NCBI RefSeq assembly: GCF_028583425.1
Contig: NC_072805.1
Location: forward strand, 21,416,001 to 21,480,000
From: Eublepharis macularius
Lineage: Eukaryota; Chordata; Lepidosauria; Squamata; Eublepharidae
Length of the DNA stretch: 64,000 nucleotides
Reading direction: 5' to 3'
This document shows, piece after piece, positions 39,101 through 48,895 of this stretch. The first letter of the stretch is position 1. Every line of letters begins with the position of its first letter. Below the pieces are notes generated by a model. It was given only the letters and a program-made list of their open reading frames with translations, did not search any database and was not told the DNA's origin. The translations under genes were made by a program, and so were the position numbers.

Positions 39101-39283
39101 GTTCACGATACCTTGTCCTGTATCGATAAGCAAAAGGCGTGGAGCTCCTCAGAACAGCACTAACAAAAGCCAGGCTTCTTGCCGCTGCAAACTTTAGAAA
39201 GCGAATTTTTATGTGAAAGGAGGTCATTTTCAACTTTATATTGGGTCATGGAGGTTTGATTCCAGAGCAGCACCAGGGGAACC
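36200..39283. other. Intergenic, no confident feature
   Basis: Holds the weak two-exon candidate and an open stretch at about 36480-36900 on both strands that I could not assign. Otherwise unassigned. Confidence 0.45.
37286..38432 (-). other. Weak candidate: two exons of an unidentified - strand gene
   Basis: Exon-like blocks 38330-38432 and 37286-37384 lie in transcript order. The first has an acceptor (ATGTTCAG), an ATG at 38420-38422, 31 codons (MPELNESRCAYLAAPGQP..) and a GTAAGT donor. The second has a GCGCAG acceptor, exactly 33 open codons (DRVSKELKEIVSNVASAKAE..) and a GTAAGA donor. Both are phase 0. I do not recognise the protein; chance is a real alternative, since no third exon, promoter or terminator was found. 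Confidence 0.2.
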
Positions 39284-39705
39284 AAGCTAGATGTGCAGGT
39301 TTTTAAAGATTTGGGTCTGGGTTCCCCTTGAGTTCCCTACAGCTACACAGAAGCTTTGGAGAGTAGCTGTTAAAAATAAAGGAGACTCTAAATGGCCTCA
39401 GAATGCCTCTGTAAGGGGAAGAGGCCCCCCCTCAAGCTGTTTCTGCCTGTCAAAATAGCAGGGGAGGGAGGTCCCCCCCCATTTTTTCTGCTCCATGTGG
39501 AGTATTCTGTGAACATGGAGCAGTAAAAATGGGGGGGGACCCCCTCTCCTATTGTGTCATGGGGAAATTTCTTGAGGGGGGAGAGAGGAGTCCCCACCCG
39601 CAGAGGCATTCTAAGGCCCTTTGGGCTCTCCTTTATTTTTCAACTGCCATTTATTTTTTAACTGTTGTATAGCTGCTAAAAACCACTCATCTAGCTTGGC
39701 CAGTG
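39284..39705. mobile_element. Palindromic element, ~420 bp
   Basis: The outer repeats are ACCAAGCTAGATG and CATCTAGCTTGGCC. Nested inner pairs are CTCAGAATGCCTCTG / CAGAGGCATTCTAAGG and CATTTTTTCTGCTCCATG / CATGGAGCAGTAAAAATG. A fold-back non-autonomous transposon is likely. Confidence 0.65.
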
Positions 39706-39854
39706 GTGACCTGCAGCTGGAAGAGGGGCTATTCAAGGTAAGCAGCCTATTTGGGGTAAATTCAAGAGGTGAGCCATGAGAAGGGAAAATAGGTGGGGGC
39801 TGGAAGAGCTTCTCCATCAGCAGTTACTATTACCACCTGCGCAGGAGAGAGATC

Positions 39855-40315
39855 TAGGATTGTATTTATTTTTTTATTTATATTATGTACACCCCTCTTT
39901 TCTCTCCAGTGGGGACCCAAAGTTGCTTACAATATTTCCCCTAGGCTTGCCAGCCTCCAGGTGATAGCTGGAGATCTCCCGGAATTACAACTGATCTCCA
40001 GGCAACAGAGATCAGTTCCCCTGGAGAGAATGGCTGCTCTGAAGGGTGAACTATATGGCATTATACCCCACTGAGGCCCCACCCCTCCTCAAACCCTACC
40101 CTTTCCAGGCTCCACACCCCCCCCCCAAATCTCCAGGAATTTCCCAACCTGGACCTGGCAACCCTAATTTCCCCCCTTCTCCATTTGATACTCACAACAA
40201 GGTAGGTTAGGCTGAGGGAAAGTGGCCAGCCCAAAGTCACCCAGCAAACTTCCATGGCGGAGTAGGGATTTGAATCTGTCTTCCAAATCCCCGGACTCTA
40301 ACTGCTAGGCAAGAC
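39855..40315 (-). mobile_element. tRNA-like SINE (CTCTGCCATGG family), split by hAT MITE A
   Basis: The 3' half is 39855-39941 (TTTTTTTATTTATATTATG, CCAGTGGGGACCCAAAG); the 5' half is 40167-40315 (CAAGGTAGGTTAGGCTG, CAAAGTCACCCAGCAAAC, AGTAGGGATTTGAATC). Confidence 0.8.
39942..40166 (+). mobile_element. hAT-like MITE (TAGGGTTGCCAG family), copy A
   Basis: Starts TAGGCTTGCCAGCC and ends ACCTGGCAACCCTA; exact 8-bp duplication ATTTCCCC at 39934-39941 and 40167-40174. It splits a - strand SINE. Confidence 0.88.
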
Positions 40316-41019
40316 TGGCTTTTTATTTAAAAAATAGTAATGGGTAAATTTATAACAGAATATAAACAATCCCCTTTAGACTTGTCTGTGGAGGGCCACC
40401 ATTCCCTGGCCGTGTTGGGGAGAGGAAAAGAAACTGCAATCCTGTGAATTTTTAATGAATTTTTTGTTGTTTACAAAATGCAACCCCTGGGATAGGAAGG
40501 GGAAGACAGACAGTGGGGGCTATTTCATCTTTCCCCCAATTTCATTTTTTCACTGTAAAATCACACCCCCACCCCCACCCCCCACACACTGCTGTTCCCC
40601 TTGCCGACAAAAATGTGGCAGTTTTTCTGCAGAAAAATGAGGCCAAGGGAAATTGTGAATCTCTCCATTCCCCTTCTGACCCGAAATCCAGCCGCTGCCT
40701 TTATTAAACAGAATCATCTGAAGAAAAGACTTGCAGACCAAAAGCACCGGTCCTGAGGGAAGAAAAGTTCAGTTTGTGTCAGCGCTCCAGAATCCTCAAG
40801 GGAACCAGTTTCTGAGGGAAAGAGAGGAGAGGCCTAGGTCCCTCCATTTATTTTGAGAACTTTATACCCCAAAGCTTAGAAGAGCGAATACTCTGGCAAG
40901 AACGAATGCTCTTCCCTCAGTGGTTTTGGAGGGTAGAGACAAGAAAGTACCGTATGCTAACAGAACATGCAGATACCCACAATGATAAAGTTGAAACCAT
41001 TGAACATATGTTTATAGAG

Positions 41020-41238
41020 TAGGGTTGCCAGCCTCCAGGTAGTGGCTGGAGATCTCCTGGTATTACAACTCGTCTCCAGGCTACAGAGTTCAGTTCACTT
41101 GGAGAAAATGGCTACTTTGGGGGGTGGACTCTATGGAATTATGCCATGCCAAGGTCATTTCCCTCCCCAAACCCCACTTTCTCCAGGTTTCTGCCTCCAG
41201 ATCTCCAGGAATTTCCCAACTTGGAGCTGGCAACCCTA
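41020..41238 (+). mobile_element. hAT-like MITE (TAGGGTTGCCAG family), copy B
   Basis: Starts TAGGGTTGCCAGCC and ends GCTGGCAACCCTA; exact 8-bp duplication TTATAGAG at 41012-41019 and 41239-41246. Confidence 0.9.
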
Positions 41239-41449
41239 TTATAGAGTGTCCCATATTTAATGAAGGCTAAATCACCCCTCTACTTAGAAATATGAACTAC
41301 CTAATGTGAGAACCCAGGTGAGGTGGTTATTATTGGGTACAAATGATTCCGTTAACCCTTTTTGTGGCCAGATATATAGGGGCAATGATTAAATATCAGA
41401 TAAATAATATTAAGGTTTCCCCATTTTAATTTCTGCTTAAGGTGACAGC

Positions 41450-41862
41450 TGTACGAACAGTACCAGATAGCACCTTACAACTTTGTCCTCCCCCTCCTCC
41501 ATTTTAGATTCACAACAGCCCTGTGAAGTGGGTTAAGCTGAGGGTAGGGTTGCCAGCCTCCAGGTAGTGGCTGGAGATCTCCCGGAATTGCATCTGGTCT
41601 CCAGGCCACAGAGATCAGTTCACCTGGAGAAAATGGCTACTTTGGGCAGTGGACTCTATGGAATTATGCCAAGCCAAGGTCCTTTCCATCCCCAAACCCC
41701 ACTTTCTCCAGGTTTCACCCTCCAACTCTCCAGCAATTTCTCAACATGGAGCTGGCAACCCTACCTGAGGGTGGTTGGCCCAAAGTCACCCACAAGCATC
41801 AACGGCAGAGGGAAAATTCAAACTTGGTCCCAGTCTGACATTGCTACATCACACCATTTCTC
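41450..41862 (-). mobile_element. tRNA-like SINE (CTCTGCCATGG family), split by hAT MITE C
   Basis: The 3' half has CTCCATTTTAGATTCACAAC and CTGTGAAGTGGGTTAAGC; the 5' half begins GGTTGGCCCAAAGTCACC and has AAATTCAAACTTGG. Confidence 0.75.
41545..41763 (+). mobile_element. hAT-like MITE (TAGGGTTGCCAG family), copy C
   Basis: Starts TAGGGTTGCCAGCC and ends GCTGGCAACCCTA; duplication GCTGAGGG at 41537-41544 against CCTGAGGG at 41764-41771 (7 of 8). It splits a - strand SINE and is very like copy B. Confidence 0.88.
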
Positions 41863-42580
41863 CCTGGATTTTGATAGGGCTAGGAGAGCTTGTGTATGAG
41901 GGAGGCCGAGGAGAGAATCCTGAGAAAAAGAGCATGAGAAAGGCTTGAGCTGTGAGGTCAGACTGCCGGGGTGGGACAGGACAGACATCTTGAGTGCAAG
42001 TCATTGAATTCCAGCATACCCTAGTGGTGAAGTGCGAGCAGTAAAAAGTTTATTATGTATTGAGGTGCTATGTACTCATTTGGCTACTAAGCTGCCCTTA
42101 AGGGCCACTTCGTTCTACTCCTGACTTAGGCGCATGAAAACTGATGTGCAACCATGTTTGAACAAGGGGAAATGAGGGGCCAGCTGAAAACGAGTGGCAC
42201 ACGTTGTATTGTCTATATGACAGCAATGCAGGAAAACATGAAGGTGTGTTTTCCAGGGTTAATGTTGCCAAACAGCAAATTAAACTTCTGTAGCAGTCCT
42301 GAATATGTGGGTGCATTTGTACAAACGGCATTGTGATGTTCTGTGCATAATGCCATGAGCCAGTTGTACAACTAAGACGCCAGTCGTACCCCATGCACAA
42401 ATCCAGGAAGATAGCATGGGGCCATTGACATAGCAATGTTTTCCCTCTACCAGTTACTACATGTATGCATGCACATGGTCTAGGTTCCATCCCTAGCATC
42501 TGTAGTTCAGGATCTTGGGGGCAAAAAATGGTCCTGGAACAAGGCAAGCTGAGCAGGCCGTGTAGAGCTACAAGACACTG

Positions 42581-45559
42581 TTGCAGGGACCACTTGACCA
42601 CTTGTCCCCAGTGATCCGGGGACGCGGGAGGTATGGTGGTGGGAGCAGATTATGGAAGGGAAGGGCATTGAGACATGGTAGGGCTCGGTGCCCTTCCAAT
42701 CTGCGTCCCATCCCAAGATATACCTGTTGTGGGGCTAGGATATTAAACCACTCTCCGACACTGGCGCTGTGCAATGCCAGGTCCATAAATAATAAGACCA
42801 AAACGCTGCAAGATTATCTTGCAGCATTGAATGTAGACCTGGCTTGCGTGACCGAGACATGGGTGAGGGAGGGCGAGACGGTCGCTTTGAAAGAACTAGC
42901 CCCCCCAGGTTATACGGTCCTCCACCAGTCCCGGACAAGTGGTCGGGGGGGAGGCGTGGCTTTGCTCATTCGGGAGTCTTTCTCCTTCAGACCACTCCCC
43001 ACCCCAAAAATTACTGGCATTGATTGTGTGGGCCTAGTGTTGGACGCCGAGGAGAGGTTGGCAATATGCGTGGTGTACCGACCGCCTACTGCACCTGCAT
43101 CTTCCCTGTCTGGTCTCTTGGAGGCGGTGGCCAGCTGGGCCTTGGAATTCCCGAAACTTTTGGTTCTCGGGGATTTCAACGTCCATGCTGACGACGATGC
43201 CTCCATGCAGGCCATTGACCTGGTGTCCTCCATGGCGGCCCTAGGACTCTCCCAGTTTGTTTCGGCTCCCACACATCAAGCAGGTCACACGCTGGATTTG
43301 ATTTTTGGGGCAGGGATGATGGTGGTCTTGGATGCCTATGATGCAGTGCCATGGTCAGATCACTTTGTTCTGAAGGCTCGTCTGAGCATGCCGCTCCTTT
43401 CCCGGGTGGGCGGTGAGCGGATTTACGCTCGCCCGCGGAGGCTTATGGATCCAATTGGTTTCCAGGCGGCTCTGCGGGATCCGATGCCCCCTGGCAGTAC
43501 GTTAGATGAGCTGGTGGATGATTGGCATGGCCGTCTTTCCGAAGCCATCGACGCTATTGCCCCCTGCCGTCCTCTCCGAGCCCGCAAACGGGTAGCTCCT
43601 TGGTTTACCGAGGAGCTTCGCCAGATGAAGCGGTCTCTGAGACGACTAGAGCGAGTGTGGAGGCGGGGGCGCGACGAAGAGGCAAGAACATCTTATAGGA
43701 CGTTTATGAAAGCCTATGAGGTGGCAGTGAAAGCAGCAAAGAGGGATTTCTTTGCTGCTTCCATTGCATCCGCTAGCTCACGCCCGGCTCAATTATTTCA
43801 AACAGTTCGGTCCTTGGTCTCCCTCTCTCAGGGAGACCACCAAATTCTTAATTCAACTATTGGCTGCGAGGCTTTTGCGAGCTATTTTGCGGGTAAAATC
43901 TTGTCCCTTCGCCGTGGCCTGCCACCCACTGTTGATACAGTAAGGGAACTGGAGACCCCTTGGCCGTCTTCTGGGTCCGTATTAGACCATTTCAGCCTGC
44001 TCTCTCAGGACGATGTGGACAGGATCCTGCAGGGGATGAGGCCAACCACCTGTCCTCTGGACCCCTGCCCATCCTGGCTGGTGAAGGCCAGCTCGGAGGG
44101 GCTACGGGACCATCTGGAGGCCATTGTTAACATCTCCCTGAGCTCTGGGGTTTTTCCAGGAGTGTTAAAGGAGGCGGTAGTGCGGCCCCTCCTGAAAAAA
44201 CCATCTTTGGACCCCACTGACCCGTCCAGTTACCGCCCAGTGTCGAACCTCCCGTTCCTGGGCAAGGTGATTGAGCGGGCGGTGGCGGTACAACTGCAGG
44301 AATTCCTGAATGATGCTCTAGTCCTGGACCCATTCCAGTCTGGCTTCCGTCCTGGCCATGGGACGGAGACAGCCTTGGTTGCCCTCACAGACGACCTTCG
44401 CAGGCATCTGGACCGAGGCGGGTCAGCGCTGCTTGTGTTACTTGATCTCACAGCAGCGTTTGACACGGTTGACTATGATTTGTTGGCCAGCCGCCTTGCC
44501 GACGTGGGGATTAGGGGGACAGTCTTACAGTGGCTGGTCTCCTTTCTCCAGGGTCGGGGACAGAGGGTGGCGCTCGGTGGAGATCTATCGGCCCGTCACC
44601 CTTTGGTGTGCGGGGTTCCCCAAGGGGCGATACTCTCCCCAATGTTATTTAACATCTATATGCGCCCCCTCGCCCAGTTGGTGCGGAGGTTTGGGCTGGG
44701 TTGTCATCAATACGCGGATGACACCCAACTTTTTCTGTTGATGGACGGCCGGCCAGACACGGCCCCAGACAATCTGGCCAGAGCTTTGGAGGCTGTGACG
44801 GCATGGTTGAAACAGAGCAGGCTGAAATTGAACCCAGTGAAGACGGAGGTCCTGCAGCTGGGACGGGGGCTGCCAGATGTTGGGATCCAGCTCCCTGCCC
44901 TCGATGGGACACCACTGGCAACTTTGCCAGTGGTAAAGAGTCTGGGTGTGCTCCTGGATGCCTCCCTATCGATGGAGGCCCAGGTCATGGCGGTTGCCAA
45001 GTCTGCATTTTTCCATCTTCGTCAGATCAGGCAACTTGCCCCCTACCTGACGCCCCAGGACCTGACTACAGCGATCCATGCAACGGTCACCTCCAGGCTA
45101 GATTACTGTAACTCACTCTACGCTGGGCTACCCCTGGGCCTGATCCGGAAACTACAACTGGTCCAGAATGCGGCGGCACGGGTCCTGACTGGTATACCTT
45201 ACCAGTCACACATCACACCTGTCCTGCGCCAGCTGCACTGGCTTCCAGTTGAATTCCGAATCAGGTTCAAAGGGTTGGTTCTTACCTTTAAAGCCCTGAG
45301 TGGGTTGGGACCGGCATATCTTCGGGACCGCCTCTCCCTGTACGTTCCCCGGAGATCGCTCCGATCAGCGAATAAATATTTACTTGTGGTCCCTGGCCCT
45401 AAGGAAGCCCGCCTCGCTTCAACCAGGGCCAGGGCTTTTTCAGTCCTGGCCCCAGCCTGGTGGAACGCTCTGTCAATGGAAACCCGGGCCCAGCGGGACA
45501 TATTATCGTTCCGCCGGGCCTGTAAGACAGAGCTGTTCCGCCAGGCGTTTGGTGATTGA
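42581..45559 (+). CDS. L2 LINE ORF2-like protein: endonuclease and reverse transcriptase
   Basis: Open frame of 992 codons counted from a TTG; no ATG occurs in frame until codon 209. N-terminal AP endonuclease domain: NARSINNK (about 65-72), the catalytic Glu in TETW (91-94), CVVYRPP (163-169), GDFNVH (197-202), then HTLDLIF and SDHFVL. Central and C-terminal reverse transcriptase: VVRPLLKKPSLD, SSYRPVSNLPFLGK, FRPGHGTETAL, LDLTAAFDTVDYDLL, GVPQGAILSPMLFNIYM and the catalytic YADDTQ at codon 711. It ends with a thumb/connection region and [14 protein letters not shown]. The L2 clade typically uses target-primed reverse transcription. All visible core motifs are present and unbroken. The missing early ATG means the 5' end is truncated, translation starts at a non-AUG codon, or the true start codon is mutated. 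Confidence 0.9.
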   Translation: MQGPLDHLSPVIRGRGRYGGGSRLWKGRALRHGRARCPSNLRPIPRYTCCGARILNHSPTLALCNARSINNKTKTLQDYLAALNVDLACVTETWVREGETVALKELAPPGYTVLHQSRTSGRGGGVALLIRESFSFRPLPTPKITGIDCVGLVLDAEERLAICVVYRPPTAPASSLSGLLEAVASWALEFPKLLVLGDFNVHADDDASMQAIDLVSSMAALGLSQFVSAPTHQAGHTLDLIFGAGMMVVLDAYDAVPWSDHFVLKARLSMPLLSRVGGERIYARPRRLMDPIGFQAALRDPMPPGSTLDELVDDWHGRLSEAIDAIAPCRPLRARKRVAPWFTEELRQMKRSLRRLERVWRRGRDEEARTSYRTFMKAYEVAVKAAKRDFFAASIASASSRPAQLFQTVRSLVSLSQGDHQILNSTIGCEAFASYFAGKILSLRRGLPPTVDTVRELETPWPSSGSVLDHFSLLSQDDVDRILQGMRPTTCPLDPCPSWLVKASSEGLRDHLEAIVNISLSSGVFPGVLKEAVVRPLLKKPSLDPTDPSSYRPVSNLPFLGKVIERAVAVQLQEFLNDALVLDPFQSGFRPGHGTETALVALTDDLRRHLDRGGSALLVLLDLTAAFDTVDYDLLASRLADVGIRGTVLQWLVSFLQGRGQRVALGGDLSARHPLVCGVPQGAILSPMLFNIYMRPLAQLVRRFGLGCHQYADDTQLFLLMDGRPDTAPDNLARALEAVTAWLKQSRLKLNPVKTEVLQLGRGLPDVGIQLPALDGTPLATLPVVKSLGVLLDASLSMEAQVMAVAKSAFFHLRQIRQLAPYLTPQDLTTAIHATVTSRLDYCNSLYAGLPLGLIRKLQLVQNAAARVLTGIPYQSHITPVLRQLHWLPVEFRIRFKGLVLTFKALSGLGPAYLRDRLSLYVPRRSLRSANKYLLVVPGPKEARLASTRARAFSVLAPAWWNALSMETRAQRDILSFRRACKTELFRQAFGD

Positions 45560-45719
45560 AGGGGGCGGTGCCATGTCGGCCTCCCACCTTTGGGGTGGGG
45601 AAGGTTCTCCCCACCACTGCACCTTGTTAATTTGTTTTATTATTTGTATATTGATTTTAGTTTTGTTTTTATCAATTTTAACTGTTCACCGCCCAGAGCC
45701 CCTGGGATGGGCGGTATAT

Positions 45720-45748
<29 letters not shown>
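42600..45748 (+). mobile_element. L2-clade LINE, near full length
   Basis: Non-LTR retrotransposon with an uninterrupted endonuclease/reverse transcriptase frame, a short 3' UTR containing CACCGCCCAGAGCC and GGGATGGGCGGTATATAA, and a tail of TGAATAAATAAATAAATAAA. The 5' end is uncertain (about 42580-42610) and no target duplication was found. The open frame implies a fairly young copy. The last 40 bases resemble the tail of the SINE family ending in TATAAATTGAATGTTGTT in this window. Confidence 0.88.
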
Positions 45749-45750
<2 letters not shown>

Positions 45751-45786
45751 TTGGCTCACCCAGGGCTCCCTCTTACAACCTGGCAG

Positions 45787-45905
45787 GAAATTGTGTGTTA
45801 TGTGCTGTCAAGTCACTTCCAACTTACGGCAGCTGTCAGAACAGAAGACCTCCAAAGTGTCCTATCATTGACAGCCTTGCTCAGATCTTGCAAACTGGAG
45901 TGAAG
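45787..45905 (-). mobile_element. BovB LINE 3' end, truncated
   Basis: The reverse complement of this stretch matches the last ~115 bases of the BovB fragment at 6040, including the TGACAGCACATAACACA-type end. It lies 40 bases downstream of the L2 tail. Confidence 0.65.
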
Positions 45906-47088
45906 ACGTGTGGACCCACAAATGCCGGCAGAGTTGCTATGCTCCTAGCTGCAAGCAGCCAAGTTGGCAGCCCACCAGCAAATTTCCTTGTTGGTCAAAT
46001 GGCTAGTCTGCTCCTGCTGTTAAGAAACCCTGAAGAGCTGCTGTCGGTCAGAATGGACAGAACTGAGCTAGGCGGACCAATCGCTTGACTCAGTGTAAAG
46101 CAGTTCCCCATATCCCAAGTGTTGAAGCCCCCGTTTTGCTTATTCATTTTATCCACGCCTGCTTTTGCTCGTTTTTGCCAAAACACGCTGCTCGATTTCC
46201 AACTCGGATCCCTTCCTTCTTCCTGTGGCGGGCTCAAGACAGAGACTGTTCCCAGCTTTTAAGCACAGCAAAAGTATTACAAACAATACACATCATGCAA
46301 CAAAATGCCCTTTCGAACTATCGCTGAATTCCCAAGAGGTATTTTTCAGCACATACAGTATTTGTTGCTTTTGAAAAACAAATCAGCTTTATTTGATTTT
46401 TTTTTTGGCTTTATCTTGGCATGTTTAAAAAGAACAGCATGTTATGAACCTGGAAATAAAAACAAAGATATCTCTAAGGCTGCCAGTGCATATGGTTAGA
46501 GTAAATTTTGTAACAACAAAGCAAAATTCAAGAAGGATGTGATTTGACAGTGTAAAAAATCAGTATCCATTCCAAGGAAATGGTGATGCTTTCCTTATCA
46601 GTTTGGCACTTCTATGAAAATGTAAAATGCAAAACTACATTTCAAAGATGGCAATACAAAGAGATAGAAGATGTGGCATGTGAAAGAGCTGTCGTCTCTA
46701 ATTTCCTTTGTAAATCGCTGGCTGTTTTCATGTTACTAAAACAAAGCCAAAGGCTGGGATCCGAAGGCGCTTTTCCTCTTGCACTGCTCCTTGTCCGCTG
46801 TGGAGGCGTTCCTCTGCTGCAGACTGCATTCTTCTTGTCCAACCTAGACTCTTTTCGGCTATCTGAAAGCCCTCGGAGGAACATCTTCTGCGTACTGGAG
46901 GACTGACTGCCTCCACAATGGGAACGGTGGAAATAGGTCAGGGGATCAAAGCCTCGTTTTCATGGTATTTAGTATAAAGTCAGAAGCAATCTCCATCCAA
47001 AATGGCAGAATTCTTTGGTCAAATAAGCTGTCCTATTAACTGAGGATGGACAGCTCAATTAAATTCTGCTTCTAACATTTTCTTCTAA
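45906..47088. other. Intergenic, no confident feature
   Basis: An 80-codon - strand frame near 46642-46884 lies upstream of an AATAAA-complement at about 46388, but neither protein nor splice sites are convincing. Confidence 0.4.
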
Positions 47089-47437
47089 GAGCCAAGCTAC
47101 AAGTGACGCCCGACACAGGTTGGACACTTGTCAGCTTCCCTCAAGTTTTGATGGGAAATGTAGGCGTCCTGGTCTCGCAGCTTGGCTCTCCATTTAATTG
47201 AAGTTTACAGAAACCCACACACACACGCAGCGGAGGGGAAGGGGGGTGCCCAGCGAGAGCCCGATGCCTGCAATCCCCTCCCAACCGCATGTTCTCCCTC
47301 CTATAGACTGCCGCTCTGTAAACTTCAATTAAATGGAGAGCCAAGCTGCAAGACCAGGATGCCTACATTTCACATCAAAACTTGATGGAAGCTGACAAGT
47401 GTCCAACCTGTGTCAGGCGTCACTTGTAGCTTGGCTC
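47089..47437. mobile_element. Fold-back MITE variant, 349 bp (copy P3)
   Basis: Arms of about 122 bp run from GAGCCAAGCTACAAGTGACG through GCAGCTTGGCTCTCC to CATTTAATTGAAGTTTACAG and its complement. The loop of about 100 bases holds an (AC)n run and GGAGGGGAAGGGGGG. Flanks are TAA and TTA. The short-family core is replaced by the longer arms. Confidence 0.82.
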
Positions 47438-48205
47438 TTAGAGTGGAATTTCTTACAATGTACCAGACTTAAAAGAGTATCTGCCACTTGTCTTGTGATG
47501 GCAGACTTGAATAGAATACAATGGGCGGGTGGATCTAACCATCCTCCAAGTAGCCCTTCTCCAGCTTAAAGACCCTTCCTTTAACTTAACTGGCTCCTTC
47601 TCCAACCAAAGAACCACTTAAGTTGGAGGAAGTTTTCTTAGGCTGGAAGGCTTCAGACTTTAGTTTGGAGAAATGGTAGGATCTACCCCAGAATCTTTTC
47701 AGTAAAGGAATACACAAATAAGACAACCTGTACAATGCTAAGCAGAGTGGCACCCTTCTAAGCAATTTGACTTTGTGGACTTATGTTGTTTAGGAATACA
47801 CTAGACATGCTTCATCACAGCACATCAGAAAGGGAACAATGTTGCTTGGTGATGCATTTGGTACTTATGTGTTCACCATGTAGGGCAACACAACAAATAG
47901 TTTTGTTCTTTGTTGCTCGTTGTTCAGGTGTTACTTGTTTTATTTGCTCAGTTATGATGGCCTTTGATCACATGCAAATAACCATTTTTCTGACATCTGA
48001 CTTCTTGTGCAAGATGCTGACACCAGGTGGCCATTCCAAGAACCCGTAAATTGCAGAATGATGTTGCTGCGTGTCTGCGAAGTTGTAGGCAATTCTAACT
48101 CCAGTTGGTGAAGATTTGAAAAGTTGATATGGAAACAGGCTGGGGTGGGCAGGGGTGGAGGCTTATTTTTGAGCAAGGCAAAACATAGGAGTGGTAAATA
48201 GTAGA

Positions 48206-48895
48206 GATGGGTACAAACCTGAACACAAACCAAAAAAACCCACGAACCAGTCCGGTTCGTGGTTCGCGAACCAGTGGTTCGTGGAAGCTCATTTCCACGA
48301 ACTGGTCTACTGGTTCGTTTGGTACATATTAAAGGACAGTTTAAATGGCCATTTTCCCCGGGGAAATGGCCATTTAAACTTTTCCTGCCGCTTGCAAGTG
48401 GCAGGGCCCTTTAAATGTCCAAATCCCACAAGCCCGAGTCCCCCCCACCCACCCCCACACTTACCTTGTCCTCTCTGCGGCCGCGGCCTCCTCCTCCTCT
48501 GCTAGGGGCAGGAAGGCAGTTTTCGGCATCCTCCACTGCTGCACAGGCCCACAGAGCAGCAGAGGAGGCCCAAAACAACCTTCCCGCCCCTCAAATGGCT
48601 GCTGCGAGTCCGCGCAGCAGCAGAGGAGGTCAAAAACTGCCTTCCCACCCCTCGCAGGAGGGGGAGGGGCGGGGGCTGTTTAAAGGGCCCTGCTGCTTGC
48701 AAGTGGCAGGAAAGGGCCCTTTACACGATTAAATACCCTTTCCCCTGCTGCTAAGCAGCCTTGGAAAGGGGCATTTAAACCCCACGAACCGTGAACTGGT
48801 TTGGGAACTTGCCCCAGTTCATGGGAGTTTGTGGTTCCTGGTTCGTGGAAACCTATGAACCACATGGTTGTTTTTTTGTGGTTCGTGCCCATCCC
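48206..48895. mobile_element. Large non-autonomous DNA element with GAACC-rich ends
   Basis: Left end GATGGGTACAAACCTGAAC, right end GTGGTTCGTGCCCATCCC, an inverted pair. Many GGTTCGTGG/CCACGAACC words lie near both ends, with CCATTTAAACTTTTCCTGCC and repeated GCTTGCAAGTGGCAGG inside. About 690 bp with a GC-rich centre. The duplication at the flanks is not convincing. Confidence 0.65.

Noticed and set aside
39080-39160. Exon-like block reading APRLLLIDTGQ on the - strand, reminiscent of metallo-beta-lactamase proteins
   Set aside because: Only about ten residues, no further exons of that family nearby, and weak splice context.
43752-45734. Other open frames inside the L2 LINE on both strands
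   Set aside because: Shadows of the long + strand LINE frame; none shows independent motifs.
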